Assembly: GCA_014584465.1 (NCBI GenBank)
Contig: JACTMU010000083.1
Coordinates: 49,644-113,643, forward strand
Length of the DNA stretch: 64,000 nt
Direction: 5' to 3'
Source of the DNA: Pseudomonadota bacterium
Lineage (GTDB): Bacteria > Bdellovibrionota > Bdellovibrionia > Bdellovibrionales > JACTMU01
This document shows positions 24,958 through 35,300 of the stretch, piece by piece. The translations under genes were made by a program, and so were the position numbers. Within the stretch, counting starts at the first letter, position 1; each line of letters begins with the position of its first letter. The notes beneath the pieces are model-generated. The model searched no databases, was not told the DNA's origin, and worked only from the letters and a program-made list of their open reading frames with translations.

Positions 24958-27027
24958 TCATAGGAAATTATGCGCGGCATCTTTTCTGTTATGGCCATTT
25001 GGGCCATCGATTCCACGTGCGAGTTCAAAGGCGGCGGAACGGGCCTCCTCCAAGATCTGCCGGTCTCGGCTCAAATCCGCCATCTTGAAGGGCGGAAGGC
25101 CACTCTGACGACTTCCAAGAAACTCCCCAGGTCCACGAAGCACAAGATCGGCCTCAGCGATTTCAAAACCGTTCTGAGTGCGAGCCAAGATGTTCATGCG
25201 TTGAAGAGATTCAGGAGAGCTTCTCTCGGTGGTCATAAGAAGACAGTAGCTCTTGTGGGATCCGCGGCCCACTCGTCCCCGCAGTTGATGAAGTTGAGAG
25301 AGGCCGAAGTGCTCACAATGTTCGATCATCATAAGGTTGGCGTTGGGCACATCGATGCCGACTTCAATGACTGTGGTTGCTACTAGAACTTGAATTTCTC
25401 CTTTACGAAAGGAATCGATCACTCGACTTTTCTCTTCAAATTTCAATTGTCCATGCAGAAGGCCCACAGAGAGAGGAGATAGTTTTTCGGTCCATGTTTT
25501 ATAATGGTGGACTGCAGTCTTTGTGCTTTGTTCTTCATCATCAATCAATGGATAGATGATGTAGGCTTGGCGGCCCTGCTGAATCTGTTGTCGAAGAAAT
25601 TGGAAAGCGTCTTCTCGCTTGGTGGGTGGAACTAAGTGGGTTGAAACGGGAAGACGTCCCTTTGGAACGGTGCAAATTGTTGAGAGTTTCAGATCTCCAA
25701 AGAGCGTCAGTGCCAAGGTTCGTGGAATGGGAGTGGCGCTCATCACAAGAAGATGAGGAGGAGGTGATCCCTTGGTAAGAAGGGCCTTTCTTTGCTCAAC
25801 CCCAAATCGCTGCTGTTCGTCGATGATGACAAGGCCAAGTCTTTCAAAAGAGACATCGGGTTGAATTAAAGAGTGGGTGCCAATGATGACTTTTGAAGCT
25901 GCCGTTGAGATCTGATTCAGACGTTCGAGCCGATCCCTGCCTTGAAATTGACCTGTAAGGATCAAGACCTGAACTCCTAAAGGCGAGAACCATTTGAGTG
26001 CCGACTGATAGTGCTGCTCCGCCAAGATCTCCGTAGGGGCCATGATCGCAACTTGGTAGCCAGAGTCGACTGCAGCCGCAGCCGCCAAAAAAGCCACAAT
26101 GGTCTTTCCAGATCCAACCTCCCCTTGGAGCAACCGGTGCATAACTCCAGGAGAATCGAGATCGGAGAGGATCTCCTCTAAGACCTTATGTTGATCCTCG
26201 GTCAAGGTGAAGCCGGTGATTTTCAGGAGAGCCTCGAACAATTTCGACCTTCTTGAGATTTGAGGGCTAGGGCTGGTTTGAAATTGAAGAGTGCTCAGGG
26301 CAAGTGGGAGCTCTATAGCCAGAAACTCCTCAAAGATGATTCGTCGATGATATTGCGATTGAAAGGTGAGAAAATTCGACCCTGCATCTTCAGGGGGAGA
26401 GTGGACCGATTGGATCGATTTCCAAAGATTTTCAAGTTTGTACTTTTCTCGAAGCCTCGCCGGTAGGGTCTCAGGGATGAGCTCGCCCTGATTGAGTGCT
26501 TGCTCAAAAATTCTGAGAAGTCGACGACGGCTGAGCCCCTTTACCTCCGTGTAAATGGGAACAATCAGGTCTGTAAGTTCATCGTCAGATTGAAGTTTGG
26601 TATCTTGGATCTCCGGGTGAACCATGGAAGGCCGTCCTCGATGTTCGGTGATTTTTCCAACGGCCGTGACCAACATATTGGGAAAGAAGCGTTCCATATA
26701 GCTCTTGTAAGGCAATCGAAAGAAAAGGCATTCGATTTCACCGGTAGAGTCCTTCAGAATCACCCTGTGAATCCTGTTTCCTGTAGAAGGAATCTTGATC
26801 GAACTTGTATGAGAGACGTAGGCCCTCAAGGCTACGGTCTCGCCTGGTTTGAGAGAAGAGATGTTGCGGGCCGCACGGCGATCTTCATAGGCGCGGGGAT
26901 ACCACTCAAGAAGATCTCCAATGCAATAGATACCTCGATCTTGAAAAGTTTGGGCCACCTTTGGGCCAACACCCTTGAGAAATTGAATCGGAGTATTTTT
27001 GTCAACATGAGTCATGTTGGGTTTCAT
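24958..27027 (-). CDS. recG: ATP-dependent DNA helicase RecG
   Basis: A 689-residue RecG. The N-terminal wedge/OB domain includes PIQFLKGVGPKVAQTF, a helix-hairpin-helix-like start. Helicase motifs are Walker A GEVGSGKTIVA, MAPTEILAEQHY, VIIDEQQRFGVEQ (motif II, with DEQQ where DEQH is usual), VMSATPIPRTLAL, ATTVIEVGIDVPNA and LHQLRGRVGRG. It remodels stalled forks and Holliday junctions. A GTG three codons upstream (27036) is in frame, but I chose the ATG. It is divergent from the HD-GYP gene across a 129-nt gap. Confidence 0.95.
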   Translation of the reverse strand: MKPNMTHVDKNTPIQFLKGVGPKVAQTFQDRGIYCIGDLLEWYPRAYEDRRAARNISSLKPGETVALRAYVSHTSSIKIPSTGNRIHRVILKDSTGEIECLFFRLPYKSYMERFFPNMLVTAVGKITEHRGRPSMVHPEIQDTKLQSDDELTDLIVPIYTEVKGLSRRRLLRIFEQALNQGELIPETLPARLREKYKLENLWKSIQSVHSPPEDAGSNFLTFQSQYHRRIIFEEFLAIELPLALSTLQFQTSPSPQISRRSKLFEALLKITGFTLTEDQHKVLEEILSDLDSPGVMHRLLQGEVGSGKTIVAFLAAAAAVDSGYQVAIMAPTEILAEQHYQSALKWFSPLGVQVLILTGQFQGRDRLERLNQISTAASKVIIGTHSLIQPDVSFERLGLVIIDEQQRFGVEQRKALLTKGSPPPHLLVMSATPIPRTLALTLFGDLKLSTICTVPKGRLPVSTHLVPPTKREDAFQFLRQQIQQGRQAYIIYPLIDDEEQSTKTAVHHYKTWTEKLSPLSVGLLHGQLKFEEKSRVIDSFRKGEIQVLVATTVIEVGIDVPNANLMMIEHCEHFGLSQLHQLRGRVGRGSHKSYCLLMTTERSSPESLQRMNILARTQNGFEIAEADLVLRGPGEFLGSRQSGLPPFKMADLSRDRQILEEARSAAFELARGIDGPNGHNRKDAAHNFL

Positions 27028-27156
27028 TACAAGCACTGTCCATTGGTCTAGGATTCGAGCAAAAGCCTTGTGGCAGATTTCACTTCGAGCAATCTACAGT
27101 TGCATTCCTAACGATCTTTTCTTGGAGAGTCAATCAAAGCATGGCAGACTTAAAAC

Positions 27157-28095
27157 ATGATCGAAGAGAGCTATTTCAAGATCAGTGTGAACAGTTTGCT
27201 GGCGGGTCAGGCGATCACGTTCAATCTCTATGTCTATATCAATGGGAAGTATGTGCTCTATTTGAGATCCGGCGATCAGATCAGTCAGAACAAACTCGAT
27301 CTTTTGACCAAAAAGGATACGGGCGTATTCTATATCTTGGAATCAGAGAGAAAGGCCTACAAGGCATTCATTCATACCGAGATGAACAGTGATTCTCTGA
27401 GCTCAACTGAAAAGGCAAAGATCTTGAGGGAGAGTTCGCTGACACTTGTTGAAGAGCTCTTTGAAAGTCACGATGTTGGTCAGTCGCTTGAAGATGGAAA
27501 GCAGACGATTGAATACTTTGTGGAACTTATGAAGAACGATCCTGAAAGCATCGCCGACTTGATTGGTCTTTCAAGTCATGACTTCTACACCTACAACCAC
27601 TCTGTGGACGTGAGCGTTTATGCATTGGGCCTAGGGATGGTTCTAGGTTTAGGGCAGTCCGAGCTTCAACAGTTGGGTCAGGGCGGAATTTTTCATGATA
27701 TCGGTAAGAGAAATGTATCGGTGGACATCATTTGTAAAAACGGTCCCCTGAATGAGAAGGAGTGGGTAGAGATGCAACAGCATCCTGTGTTTGGCCTAAA
27801 GATCCTTAGTGAGTATCAGATTGGGTATGAAGCCAAAGCTTGCTGCTTTGAGCATCATGAACACTTTTGCGGTACGGGATATCCAAGAGGCCTCAAAGGC
27901 CACGATATCCATCCGATGGCTCGAATCATTGCGTTGGTGGACTGCTATGATGCTTTGACCACGCGACGCTCCTACAGCCCTCCGATGAAACCAACCGAGG
28001 CGCTCACCAAGATGAAGGATCAGTTGGGGCAGAAGTACGATCCAGATATGTTGAAGGCCCTGTATGATGTACTGGATCGAATGAAAAAAATCTGA
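27157..28095 (+). CDS. HD-GYP domain protein, probable c-di-GMP phosphodiesterase
   Basis: A 312-residue soluble protein. The N-terminal 70 residues (AITFNLYVYINGKYVLYLRSGD) form a small beta-rich domain that also occurs in the convergent neighbour. The C-terminal HD-GYP domain has H180/D181 in FHDIGKRN and the full HHExxxGxGYP signature (233-243), then DCYDALTTRRSY. These metal and substrate residues are intact, so c-di-GMP hydrolysis is likely. There is no membrane segment or receiver. The ribosome site is weak. A PilZ-like gene at 4885 could be a distant reader of the same signal, by inference. Confidence 0.9.
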   Translation: MIEESYFKISVNSLLAGQAITFNLYVYINGKYVLYLRSGDQISQNKLDLLTKKDTGVFYILESERKAYKAFIHTEMNSDSLSSTEKAKILRESSLTLVEELFESHDVGQSLEDGKQTIEYFVELMKNDPESIADLIGLSSHDFYTYNHSVDVSVYALGLGMVLGLGQSELQQLGQGGIFHDIGKRNVSVDIICKNGPLNEKEWVEMQQHPVFGLKILSEYQIGYEAKACCFEHHEHFCGTGYPRGLKGHDIHPMARIIALVDCYDALTTRRSYSPPMKPTEALTKMKDQLGQKYDPDMLKALYDVLDRMKKI

Positions 28096-28121
28096 TGGCG
28101 TCTTGAGGGCAAGATTAGCCC

Positions 28122-28153
28122 AATCGGCAAAAATGGAATTACCGGACAGCCCC
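28122..28153 (-). repeat. Terminal-repeat-like sequence, copy 1, after the HD-GYP gene
   Basis: On the minus strand this reads GGGGCTGTCCGGTAATTCC and continues to AATT's complement at 28122. It matches 45091-45122 at 31 of 32 positions in inverse orientation. In both copies TA borders the GGGG end (28154-28155 here). It starts 27 nt after the HD-GYP stop. Confidence 0.6.
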
Positions 28154-28161
28154 TACTTAGT

Positions 28162-29103
28162 TCACAGAAGTTCAGGTGAGATCGTGATCTTCTGTAAAGT
28201 TTGAAGGTAATTCAGTGGATATCGTCCGATCATGTCAATGAGAAGTTTCTTCCCTGCATCGACAGGCTTCAATTGATTGTATCGGACGATTCGGTCCAGA
28301 GTGTTGCAGACGGCAACGACCATCGATGAGGGATCAAGTTTCTTTTCGGTCAATTTATTAGGAAAGCCTTGGCCGTTGATCATCTCTTCATGTTCTAAAA
28401 TGATGTTGATGACGGTCGAATCAAAATGTCGAAGAGACTTCACAAGATCGGCTCCCACAATTGGATGTTTTTCATAACTTCGTCGTGCCTCGGCGCTGAG
28501 TTTCGAAGGATCCTGAGTGATATCATAACCCATCTCCACGTGACCGATGTCGTGAACAAGAGCGCCAAGAGCTACGAGCGTGAGTTCTTGCTGATCCTTC
28601 CAGCCCAGTTTGGTCGCCAATGCCACTGCGGTCGTGGACACGGCTACTCCATGTTGAGCAACTGAGTTTTCATCGGTCATGTCCATGTCCATCAAGGACT
28701 TGAGGGCTTCATTTTCGGTCAAAAGAAAGTTGACAAAATGGCCAACTCCTTCTTTGGCGGATGAGTAGGCCATTTGGCTCGTGGGTGACTCCATCAAGCT
28801 CTCAGCGGAAGCTTGCTGAGCGCCTTGAATGATGGACGAACGATCCTCTATGGATTTGCCAGAGTTCCTGTCAAGTGCCATAGAGATATTTTGAGTCATG
28901 TAGTTTCGATAGGCTCCTTCGGAGTTTTGTAAAATGTACATCTTCTTCAAATTCTTCTTCTTCAGGCGTTGAAGGCGTGCTCCTTCAAAGCTGTCACCAC
29001 TTCGCAAATAGAGAATGTGCTTGCCAGCCACTTGAACATAGACGTCAAAACTGATCTTCTGGTTTCCACGCAACGTACTTACTCGAATGGGAACATAACT
29101 CAT
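28162..29103 (-). CDS. Degenerate HD-GYP-like protein (paralogue of the convergent gene)
   Basis: A 313-residue protein built like the convergent HD-GYP protein. The N-terminal domain is close (KISFDVYVQVAGKHILYLRSGD). HD remains as H184/D185 in VHDIGHVEMG. The GYP part is altered: EHEEMINGQGFP instead of HHExxxGxGYP, with the first His lost, one extra residue and Tyr to Phe. The later DxYDAL motif is CNTLDRIV. Loss of these metal ligands suggests that c-di-GMP hydrolysis is weak or lost and that it may be a sensor or partner. It is divergent from the first barrel gene of Glt module 2. Confidence 0.82.
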   Translation of the reverse strand: MSYVPIRVSTLRGNQKISFDVYVQVAGKHILYLRSGDSFEGARLQRLKKKNLKKMYILQNSEGAYRNYMTQNISMALDRNSGKSIEDRSSIIQGAQQASAESLMESPTSQMAYSSAKEGVGHFVNFLLTENEALKSLMDMDMTDENSVAQHGVAVSTTAVALATKLGWKDQQELTLVALGALVHDIGHVEMGYDITQDPSKLSAEARRSYEKHPIVGADLVKSLRHFDSTVINIILEHEEMINGQGFPNKLTEKKLDPSSMVVAVCNTLDRIVRYNQLKPVDAGKKLLIDMIGRYPLNYLQTLQKITISPELL

Positions 29104-29324
29104 TAAAACCTCGTGTCATATAGAAGATTACATCAGATGAAAGTGTATCGAACATTCGTTGAGAGTACTAGAAAATCATTCTTTGTTTTTTCGCGTTAGA
29201 GGAGTTCTAGAAAGATTCGGGGACTCGACAGAAGTCCAGTCCCATCATAATATTTCATATATCATAGGAAATAGAAAAGATATTTGGTACATTAAGGATC
29301 GAAAGTGTTGGTAGGAGTTCTCCC

Positions 29325-30056
29325 ATGCAATGGATTGTCTTTCTGTTGAGTCTGTGCGCGATTGTTGGTGGCGCCATCATAGCGGAAGCAGAAGAGATCT
29401 CATTTACGGATGAGGAGCTTGCGCGTGAGTCAGTGCTTCCGGTCTTTGATCGATCTACAGCGACCAAACGAAGAAATGTAACGACTGAGGGAAAAATTGA
29501 CCTTGGAGCTTATGCCGGACTCAATCTGAATGAGGCCTTCTTCAGTCAGTCCAGTTTTGGCTTGATGACAAGCTACCACTTCAGTGAGCTCAGAGCGATT
29601 CATTTCACATTTCACGCATGGACCTCGGGGCTTTCAAATTATGCAAGTCAACTTCAAAAAAAGAACGACACTCGCCTAGACCTCTATAAGGCGCCGGAAC
29701 CCAAATACTACTTTCTTTTAGACTATGAAAGGAAATTCTTCTACGGGAAGATGAGTCTGGCAAAGAACTGGATCTCAAATCTTATCATATTTGCAAGTGG
29801 TGGTGGTGGTGGAATCACAATTGGAGAAAAACTCTACCCGGTGGTTTCCGTGGGAATTGGTGAGTCTATATATTGGACCAGAAATTTTTCCACTCGTCTG
29901 GATCTTCGTCTTTTAAGTTATATGGCACCCGACTATTTGTCCAAAAACTTAAAGAGCGAATCTGGATCTGTTCCGGCTTCGGAATTTGATACTCATTTGA
30001 CGTTTGGGATGATTTTGACATTTGGATTCGTATACCTGTTTCCGAGTTTCTATTGA
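29325..30056 (+). CDS. Outer-membrane beta-barrel protein A (Glt module 2)
   Basis: A 243-residue exported protein. The signal peptide is MQWIVFLLSLCAIVGGAIIAEA, then amphipathic strands follow (IDLGAYAGLNLNEAF, SFGLMTSYHFSELRAIHF), ending GFVYLFPSFY with a terminal aromatic residue as outer-membrane barrels require. TAGGAG lies eight bases before the ATG. It opens module 2, just ahead of a second barrel gene. It resembles myxobacterial gliding barrels (GltA/GltB-like), of which Myxococcus also has two. Function is inferred from position. Confidence 0.75.
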   Translation: MQWIVFLLSLCAIVGGAIIAEAEEISFTDEELARESVLPVFDRSTATKRRNVTTEGKIDLGAYAGLNLNEAFFSQSSFGLMTSYHFSELRAIHFTFHAWTSGLSNYASQLQKKNDTRLDLYKAPEPKYYFLLDYERKFFYGKMSLAKNWISNLIIFASGGGGGITIGEKLYPVVSVGIGESIYWTRNFSTRLDLRLLSYMAPDYLSKNLKSESGSVPASEFDTHLTFGMILTFGFVYLFPSFY

Positions 30057-30067
30057 GGATTGAAGTT

Positions 30068-30763
30068 ATGAGAGTCATTGTCGGTCTGTTTGTACTACTC
30101 ATCATTGCCTGTGTGAGTCAAGTCGCAACAGCAGCAGATCGATCCAACAAAAGGAATGAACCAATCTCGACTCAACTTCTTCTAGAAGAGTTTAAGGATG
30201 TGATCGTCATTCAGAGGAGATTTTTACCAAAGACCAATCGTTTTGAGCTTCTGGCAGGTGGTGGGTACGTCATCAATGATCCCTTTTTTCATGACCTTGG
30301 ATTGTCCCTTCGCTTTGGATACTATTTCACGGAGTTCTTGGGGATCGAGCTGATCGGTGTGCTTTGGGGAACGATGGATCGTCAAGTCACAACGGACTTA
30401 AGAGAGAAGAAGCAAATCGCGACCGAAACAGCGGTTGTGCCCCTCAGCTATTATGGTCTGGATTTCAAGTGGTCTCCATTTTACGGAAAGATTGCCTATG
30501 ATGACCAAACCATTGTTCCATTTGACTTTTATTTCTCCGCCGGGTTCGGTTCTACTCCTACGAGTCTTGGAGATTCGGCGCCAACGGCGCATCTGGGCAC
30601 AGGTCAAATCTTTGCAATGAGCAAATGGCTAGCTTTAAGATGGGACCTCTCGTGGAATATCTTTCGAACAACTTCTAAGGAAGAGAAAACCACGGGAACT
30701 CAGAATAATCTCTTTGTCACAGTTGGGACGAGTTTTTTCTTTCCTGAAGCGGAGTATCGCTGA
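30068..30763 (+). CDS. Outer-membrane beta-barrel protein B (Glt module 2)
   Basis: A 231-residue exported barrel with signal peptide MRVIVGLFVLLIIACVSQVATA. The mature part reads FELLAGGGYVINDPFFHDLG and LSLRFGYYFTEFLGIELIGV, like the module 1 barrel (5782-6477), and ends FVTVGTSFFFPEAEYR. A TTG at 30053 is in frame, but the ATG at 30068 begins the signal peptide and has GAGG upstream. The stop overlaps the next gene's ATG by one base. It probably pairs with barrel A as the outer-membrane part of the machine. Confidence 0.75.
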   Translation: MRVIVGLFVLLIIACVSQVATAADRSNKRNEPISTQLLLEEFKDVIVIQRRFLPKTNRFELLAGGGYVINDPFFHDLGLSLRFGYYFTEFLGIELIGVLWGTMDRQVTTDLREKKQIATETAVVPLSYYGLDFKWSPFYGKIAYDDQTIVPFDFYFSAGFGSTPTSLGDSAPTAHLGTGQIFAMSKWLALRWDLSWNIFRTTSKEEKTTGTQNNLFVTVGTSFFFPEAEYR

Positions 30764-32349
30764 TGCAACAATGGATTTCAATTTTGCTTACTGTGGTGTT
30801 TCTAGGGTCGACCATCAGGCCATCGGTTGCTTCGTCAGAGGATCGACGAAACTCTTACAAGGAGAGACTCAATTCTGCTCTTCAGATGGCTAAAGATGAA
30901 AAGTACGCTGAAGCCTCTCGTGCCCTTTATCAGATTCTCCGGGATCCAAGGCTTCGAGATAAGAGTGCCCAGATTCGGTACATGTTAGGCCTTGTCTTGA
31001 TTGAGATGAAAATGAACCAAGTGGCGTCTTACCAGTTTGTGGATGTCATCAAATCGGGGGATCGAAAATATGTCCAAAATAGCTTAGAAAGACTTTCCAT
31101 GATTGCCGATGACCTCAATAACGATACGCTTTTGAACTATGCCATGAAGAAGGTCAAGGTTGAGGACTTTCCATCCAATAAGCGGGACATGGTCAACTTT
31201 CGTGTTGGAGAGACCTATCTGCTTTCATCTTCTGGAGACAATTCAAAGGAGAAAGTATCAAAACTTAAAAGTGCAATCGCCAATTTTCGAAGAGTGCCTT
31301 CCGGGAGCACCTACTTTCCCAAGGCAAAGTATTTGCAGGCGTCGGGACTTGCAGAACTTGGAGATACGAGTGGCGCTTTGGAAGCGTTTGATGAGCTGAT
31401 CGATTCCCGATCTGAGTTCGCTCCTACCGATGTCAATCGAACGGCCGCAATTTTAGGAAAGGCCCGAGTTTTCTATCAGGCAAAGAAGTGGGGTGAATCC
31501 GTTGAGTACTACCGTAGAGTGCCAAAGGACACAGAGCTCTGGCATGATGCTCTGTTTGAGTTGAGTTGGGCACTCTTTAGATCTGGTAAGTTTCGATCTG
31601 CCTTAAGTCTCTTCAATTCCCTACATTCAACTTATTACGATGATTTTTACATTCCAGAGTCTCTAATTCTACGGGCGATCGTCTATCTCTATATATGTAA
31701 ATATGACGAAATGGAGAAGGTTCTAAATATTTTCGACAGCACCTACGCAAATCAGCTCAAACGAGTGAACCTGTTTATGAGTGAGACGGGCAAGGGTTCA
31801 GACCATCGAGTCTACCTGGAGGCCATTGAAAAGATCATGGCAGCGGAGAAAAAATCCAACCAAAGTGAAAAAGTCAAAGGAGCAATTCCTTACAACATTG
31901 CTCGCTACGTTATAAAAGAGGGAGATTTCTCGAGAAGTTATGTCTACCTTCAAAAGCTGATTGAGGAACTTAAGAGAGTTGAGAGTCAGGATTCCAGTTG
32001 GCAAAACTCGACCGTAGGGCGTTATGCAAAGAAGGCTCTTCAACTAAGAATAAAGAATACTCGACTTCATATTGGCTCTATGATTCGCAACCATCTTATT
32101 GAAGTCCGGGGAGAGCTCCGTGATCTTGAAGAGCAGGTGGGTTTTTTGCGTTATGAGATGGTCAATGGTCGTAAGAATCTGGTCAAGAGAAAGATCCTTG
32201 GCAAGGGACTTGAGGAAGGTCGAATTGACGACCATACGGACCGAAGCTTCTATGTTCAAAACGGGTATGAGTACTGGCCCTTTCAAGGGGAGTACTGGCT
32301 TGACGAAATTGGAAACCATCACTACGTAGGAAAACGAAGTTGTGACTAA
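30763..32349 (+). CDS. Exported TPR protein, GltC-like (Glt module 2)
   Basis: A 528-residue protein with an N-terminal signal (WISILLTVVFLGSTIRPSVAS), then TPR-like repeats (AEASRALYQILRDP, VASYQFVDVIKSGD, SALSLFNSLHST). The C-terminus YWPFQGEYWLDEIGNHHYV with a final SCD matches the tail of the module 1 TPR protein (6486-7964). This conserved tail is the best evidence that the two are orthologous parts of duplicated machines. It overlaps the upstream stop by 1 nt and the next gene by 8 nt, so coupled translation is likely. Periplasmic scaffold function is inferred. Confidence 0.78.
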   Translation: MQQWISILLTVVFLGSTIRPSVASSEDRRNSYKERLNSALQMAKDEKYAEASRALYQILRDPRLRDKSAQIRYMLGLVLIEMKMNQVASYQFVDVIKSGDRKYVQNSLERLSMIADDLNNDTLLNYAMKKVKVEDFPSNKRDMVNFRVGETYLLSSSGDNSKEKVSKLKSAIANFRRVPSGSTYFPKAKYLQASGLAELGDTSGALEAFDELIDSRSEFAPTDVNRTAAILGKARVFYQAKKWGESVEYYRRVPKDTELWHDALFELSWALFRSGKFRSALSLFNSLHSTYYDDFYIPESLILRAIVYLYICKYDEMEKVLNIFDSTYANQLKRVNLFMSETGKGSDHRVYLEAIEKIMAAEKKSNQSEKVKGAIPYNIARYVIKEGDFSRSYVYLQKLIEELKRVESQDSSWQNSTVGRYAKKALQLRIKNTRLHIGSMIRNHLIEVRGELRDLEEQVGFLRYEMVNGRKNLVKRKILGKGLEEGRIDDHTDRSFYVQNGYEYWPFQGEYWLDEIGNHHYVGKRSCD

Positions 32350-35300
32350 GTGGCTGGCGGATTCAGCAGTGGCAATTCTTTGTATAGGTATCGCTTCAAC
32401 CAGCTCCTTTGCAAAATCAAGAGTGCCGGCAGATGAGCGGACTATAGGAGATCTGCTCAAATCGATTAAGAAACTACCGTCAGGATCACAGCTGCAAAGT
32501 ACAAAAGGCAAGAGTGCAATTCCTTCCTACAATGAGCCAGAGAAGAGGCGCAAACGAAGTCAGGAATTGTTGCGGATCAAACCACCTAAGTCTTCCGTTC
32601 TCGCCAGTGAAGGAGGTAGCGCTGAGGCGGAGTATGAAAAGAGTGTCGATGATGCAATTGCCGCAGCTTATGAACTTATCAAGAAATTCAAGAGCAGTCG
32701 AAATCGAGACAAACTTTGGCTTCGTTTGGCTGAACAGTACGTAGAAAAAGCTAAGATACTTGAGGCCCGAATTCAGCGAACTTATGACGAGGAGCTTGAA
32801 AGATATCAGACCGGCAAGACTCGTAGGCAACCCAATTTGGATCTGAAACCTACCAGGGTCTTTTATCTCAAGGCGATCAAGCTTTATGAATGGTACATGA
32901 GAGACTTTCCCACAGGTGGAAAGATGGATCAAGCGCTCTATTTTCTTGGATACACCCACTTTGAGCTTGGGAACGCAAAAAAGGGCTCAGAGTACTACGT
33001 TCAACTTACCAAAAGATACCCACAGAGTGAGTACGTTCAAGAGAGCCAATTTTCTTTGGGGGAATACCATTTTGATCGGGAAGAGTGGGGAAAGGCCTAC
33101 GGTTACTATGAAATGGTCGTGAGAGCCAAACATGAGCGTCTCTATCAGCTTGCCATGTACAAATTGGCATGGAGTGCTTATAAGGGTGGAAAGAAGGAAA
33201 TTGCACTTAAAAATCTCGAGGGTGTGATCCGATTTGAAGGGGCTTCGGACAGTGAACGTGCTGTTCGGAAGATTCGACTTGTCAATGAAGCCTCTAAGGA
33301 CCTCGTTCATTTTTATGCAGAGACAGGTCGCTTTCGAGATGCAGAACAATATTTTGATGGGCTTGTAGGATCGAAGCGGACACCTCAAATGATGGAGCAA
33401 CTTGCCTACATCTACTCTGACTCGGGAAATCGAGCTGGGACTCATTTTCTTTTTAAGGGTTTGATCAACAAGAATCCCAATGGTGAAAAGGCCTTTGAGT
33501 ACCAGAAGCAGATTGTGAATGTCTTTTCAGTCACTGGAAAGTCTAAGGTTTTTCGCAACGAACTTAAAATTTGGGTTGAGGATTTTGGACCAAAGAGTGA
33601 CTGGGCACGAGAGAATCGTGGGAATAAAGATCTTGTCATGAGTGCGCAGGACGATCTTGAGAAGAGTTTTCGTAGATACATTTTAGAGATGCATAAGGCT
33701 GCACAGAATTCTAAGATTGAGGCCGACATGCGTCGAACTCATCAGGAGTATGAGCTCTATCTTCAAACATTTCCAGCATCTGAAGTGATCGATGAGATGA
33801 GATTCTTTCATGGAGAGTTGCTCTATGATATGAAAAATTACGCAGGAGCGACTGAAGAGTATTTGTGGATTGTGGATAATGTAGAAAAGAGCAAATACTT
33901 TGAAAAGTCCCTTCTCAACGCAATGTTGGCGACCCAGCAGACCTTCCCAAGTGAGAAGGAGATCAAAGCACGGGTCAAGAATCAGGATGAGCGGGTCGAA
34001 TTTGATCCCTCCATCAGCAAGTTCATTAAGGTGTCTGGAATCTACACGTCCAAGTTCCCAAAGAATCCACGAGCACCGGAAATTCTTTATCAGATTGGAC
34101 TATTGCACTACTCATTTAATCACAATGAGGACGCTCTTGAGGCCTTTCACGAGCTGATTCGAAGATATCCAGAAAGCAAGCAGACCGAAAATTCGGCCAA
34201 TCTGATCTTGGACACCTACAATCGGCAGGGAAACTATGCGAAACTTCAGGAATCTGGACAGATGCTTCTAGCCATCCCAGCCATACGCAAGAGCAAAATG
34301 GGACCCTACATTCAGGAGATCATCGAAAAGTCTGGGTTCAAAATCGCGCAAGGTTTTGAGCAGAAAAACAACTATCTGGATAGTGCGAAGACCTATGAGG
34401 ACTTTGCAAAGAAGAATCATCAGTCCTCTCTTGTTGCGAGCGCGTACTTCAATGCGGGCGTCAATTACGAAAAGGCGCATCAACCTAAAGAGGCAATCGC
34501 GATGTACAGTCTCGTACTTTCTAAGGGAAAGGATGAGAAGGTGAAAAAGAAGAGTCGGCAACTCCTTGGCCATCTTTATCAAAAGACGGGACAATACATA
34601 AGGGCGGCTCAACAATATGAACTCTATGTGAAGGATTACTCAAAGGATCCATTGGCAAAGGAGATGCTCTTCAACGCAGGGGTCATTTGGGCGGCTATTG
34701 AAGAACCTCAAAGAGCCATCCGAGCCTTTACAAGGTATGGAGGATATCAATCCACTGCGGAAGAGAAAGCGCTGGCTCATTTGCACTTGGGAGAGGCTTA
34801 CTTGTCCCAGAAAAGCTATGACCAAGCGATTGCAGAGTTTCGAAGATATCTTGGAGGCAAGTTTGATCGAGATAAGGCAACAGAGATTCATCTGAAGATT
34901 GCACAGATTTATGAACGATTTAAGAACTATGCTGAGAGTGGCAACTGGTATCGTAGGACTGTCTCGTTTCAGAAAAGTCAAGGAGCATGGACGGGTCCAG
35001 GGGCCCCTTTTGCGGCACAGGCTCGCTTTCAGCTGATCTATCCGACCTATCAAGAGATCCTACGAACCCGACTGCCTTCAAATCCTCAAGAGCAGGCCCG
35101 AGTTTTAAAGAAGCTAATTTCGCAGACGGATCAAATCGACAAGGAGCTTGCAGAGGTCATAAGATATGACGTTGGAGATTGGATCGTTGGATCTCTTGCG
35201 GTCTCGGGGCTTTCCAACAGTCATCTCTATCAGGTGATTGTTCAGGCGCCTCTACCGAGTGGGATCTCAGGTGCCGATCTGGAGAAGTACAAGAGTGGAG

